A DNA stretch of 64,000 nt from positions 124,001 through 188,000 of the forward strand of contig JAIRVH010000023.1 of the NCBI GenBank assembly GCA_031253985.1, read 5' to 3'. The notes under the pieces are model-generated. The model was not told where the DNA came from. It did no database searches and worked only from the letters and a program-made list of their open reading frames with translations. The position numbers and the translations under genes are program-made. This document shows, piece by piece, positions 62,590 to 64,000 of the stretch. This DNA comes from Sphingobacterium sp. (lineage in GTDB: Bacteria; Bacteroidota; Bacteroidia; Sphingobacteriales; Sphingobacteriaceae). Numbering within the stretch: the stretch's first letter is position 1; each line of letters begins with the position of its first letter.

Positions 62590-63381
62590 ATGAAAGTCAT
62601 ATCGATCTTACGTAATGTGATCTTATTTTTTAGCCTGTTGCCAGTCGCAAGAGGTCACGCACAAGAATCTGTAAGAGATCAAGCCTCCCCTATGTCCCTG
62701 AAAAAAGATATTCGTGGCAAAATCCCCACCTTAGATTTAGATTATTTGGTGCTTATGAATGCAGATACGATTTATGGAAAGATCTCTTCTGTCAAGGATC
62801 ATAAATTGAAATTTGAAAATCAAGATAAGGAAAAGCTGACTTTTGCTCCAGATCAGGTGTTTCGCGCATATTGGCAATCCAAAAAGAAGGTGTATGCACC
62901 CTCTTATGTAGAAAATGGCCTAGAACCTGTCCCAGGGACTTCTCCGCAGGTATTTCAGATCGGAAAATATTATACTGAGGAACCTACCTTTGCTGAAGTA
63001 TTGGTGGATGGAGAAATTATGGTGTATTATATTTCCAATTTGAACGTCGGCGGTGGCGGTGGGATGATGTTTGGTACCGGCGGGGGTGGTACGATGCTGT
63101 CAGTTGGTATCAGTAAGTCTAAATATGCGTATGCTTTAAAAAAATCAACCGGCGAAGTGATCGAAATAAATAGCAATACAAACGGATTGTTTAGCAACAG
63201 TAAAAAGAAGCGAACAATTGCTCTGGGGCGTTTGATCAATGACGAACCGGAATTATTTGCTGAGTTTGAAAATGAAAAGAAGTATGACTACGATCTTTTC
63301 ATTAAATACATCATGCGATATAACGAATTACAAAAGGCAAAGAGCGCTCCGGAATCAACAGAGCGATTGTTTATTTATTAA
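62590..63381 (+). CDS. Secreted protein of unknown function
   Basis: A 263-residue protein starting at ATG 62590 (signal 'LRNVILFFSLLPVARGHAQ'). The mature part has 'VLMNADTIYGKISSVKDHKL', a pattern shared by many Bacteroidota secreted proteins that begin with a small beta barrel, then a region ending in 'YYISNLNVGGGGGMMFGTGG' with two Gly runs, and a charged C-terminus ('YDYDLFIKYIMRYNELQ'). I cannot name a function. It lies 35 bases upstream of the signal peptidase gene, perhaps in one transcript. Confidence 0.65.
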   Translation: MKVISILRNVILFFSLLPVARGHAQESVRDQASPMSLKKDIRGKIPTLDLDYLVLMNADTIYGKISSVKDHKLKFENQDKEKLTFAPDQVFRAYWQSKKKVYAPSYVENGLEPVPGTSPQVFQIGKYYTEEPTFAEVLVDGEIMVYYISNLNVGGGGGMMFGTGGGGTMLSVGISKSKYAYALKKSTGEVIEINSNTNGLFSNSKKKRTIALGRLINDEPELFAEFENEKKYDYDLFIKYIMRYNELQKAKSAPESTERLFIY

Positions 63382-63416
63382 GGATTTAACCACCGAACCA
63401 CACATAAAACGAATTT

Positions 63417-64000
63417 ATGATACTTATCATCTTTATTGTATTGACCATTATCGCCGCCTACGGTTTCTGGATGCTATTTGAAAAAGCAGGGCGTAAAGGC
63501 TGGGAGGGAGTTGTCCCTATTTATAGTCAATGGGTTCAATCGAAAATATTGGGCAAGAAGACCTGGCATCTCATTCTATTGATCGTGCCGATTGTCAATG
63601 TTTTTGTGTTTTATAACCTTTATCTTGATTTTATTCATTGTTTTGGAAAAAGAAGATTTTGGGAAAACTGTGCCGCTGTATTGGTCCCATTTATTGTTTT
63701 GCCACTTTGGGGTAAAGATAAAAACGTTAAATTTTTGAATGGACTGTATGCGAAAAATTTAAAAACAGCCATGGCAGGGGAAACTCAGCTGAACGAAGAT
63801 ACGAAATTGACGGTTTTGAGAGAGTCTTACACCGAATATAAAATTAAATACCCCTATAAAAAATCGATGGTACGTGAATGGGCCGATGCAATCGTTTTTG
63901 CAACTGTCGCTGCAACACTGATTCGCGGTTTTTTATTGGAAGCATTTATGATTCCTTCAGGGTCTATGCAACAGTCGCTCCTCATTGGGGATTATCTTTT
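63417..64000 (+). CDS. lepB: Signal peptidase I, 3'-truncated by the window edge
   Basis: 194 codons are visible, open to the right edge. The Bacteroidota-type enzyme has an N-terminal section with three membrane helices ('IIFIVLTIIAAYGFWMLFEK', 'WHLILLIVPIVNVFVFYNLY', and a third before 'LPLWGKDKN') in front of the usual anchor helix ('WADAIVFATVAATLIRGF'). The catalytic box follows: 'FMIPSGSMQQSLLIGDYLF', with Ser182 as nucleophile. The Lys general base lies beyond the edge. It removes signal peptides from exported proteins at the outer face of the inner membrane. ATG at 63417 starts 35 bases after the preceding gene. Confidence 0.93.
   Translation, partial: MILIIFIVLTIIAAYGFWMLFEKAGRKGWEGVVPIYSQWVQSKILGKKTWHLILLIVPIVNVFVFYNLYLDFIHCFGKRRFWENCAAVLVPFIVLPLWGKDKNVKFLNGLYAKNLKTAMAGETQLNEDTKLTVLRESYTEYKIKYPYKKSMVREWADAIVFATVAATLIRGFLLEAFMIPSGSMQQSLLIGDYL

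Noticed and set aside
63045..63095. GGC/GGT-rich tract as a sequencing artefact or slippage site
   Set aside because: It reads in frame as two Gly runs and the ORF continues normally on both sides.
1..64000. Mobile elements, prophage, tRNA or rRNA genes
   Set aside because: No transposase, integrase or phage proteins, no terminal repeats, and no recognisable tRNA or rRNA sequence were found by reading.

Overview
The window looks like chromosomal DNA of a Bacteroidota member, most likely family Sphingobacteriaceae and plausibly the genus Sphingobacterium. This rests on the gene families present (fimbrillin-like and LruC lipoproteins, a DUF4838 hydrolase, GH127, DUF4625 lipoproteins with a TonB-dependent receptor, TPR-type sensor kinases), on the lack of clear Shine-Dalgarno sequences, and on several sites matching the Bacteroidota -7 promoter element TAnnTTTG. 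The genus is inferred; no rRNA or other marker is present. I saw no tRNA, rRNA, CRISPR array, insertion sequence or phage gene.

Layout. 1-8.6 kb holds surface genes: the 3' part of a DUF4838 glycosidase-like gene, a minus-strand fimbrillin-like lipoprotein with a small companion ORF, an AT-rich gap of about 1.2 kb, an AraC regulator and a LruC-domain lipoprotein. 8.7-36.2 kb is a large exopolysaccharide/capsule locus. It starts with a stand-alone receiver protein and an initiating sugar-phosphate transferase carrying a degenerate receiver domain. It continues with a half-length TolC-like protein, a Wzz-type co-polymerase whose kinase domain looks dead, a Wzy/ligase, seven glycosyltransferases, a hexapeptide acyltransferase and a Wzx flippase. 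Two histidine kinases and a membrane-anchored EEP-family hydrolase follow, then UDP-xylose synthase, a PHP-type tyrosine phosphatase, a CapD/FlaA1-type dehydratase and the dTDP-L-rhamnose genes rmlBCDA.

36.2-44.8 kb contains a TPR sensor kinase, a LuxR-type response regulator and what I read as a chaperone-usher-like pilus system of a type I cannot name. It comprises a small DUF4402-like subunit, a PapD-like chaperone, a two-domain adhesin whose C-terminus resembles the small subunit, and a convergent 944-residue beta-barrel protein whose stop codon overlaps that of the adhesin gene.

45-52 kb carries an acyltransferase-3, a cytosine-deaminase-like amidohydrolase, an AraC regulator, a secreted multidomain GH127 beta-L-arabinofuranosidase and a 47-residue ORF that may be a gene-fusion remnant. 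52.2-56.2 kb is a TonB receptor plus two His-rich DUF4625 lipoproteins. Their promoter has a near-ideal Bacteroidota architecture, with two copies of a palindromic operator placed exactly on its -33 and -7 elements. 56.3-61.8 kb is a cytoplasmic Sel1-repeat protein, a divergent Hsp90-family ATPase and a helical-repeat protein with a possible zinc site; this looks like a chaperone-scaffold system of unknown role. The window ends with two proteins of unknown function and the 5' part of signal peptidase I.
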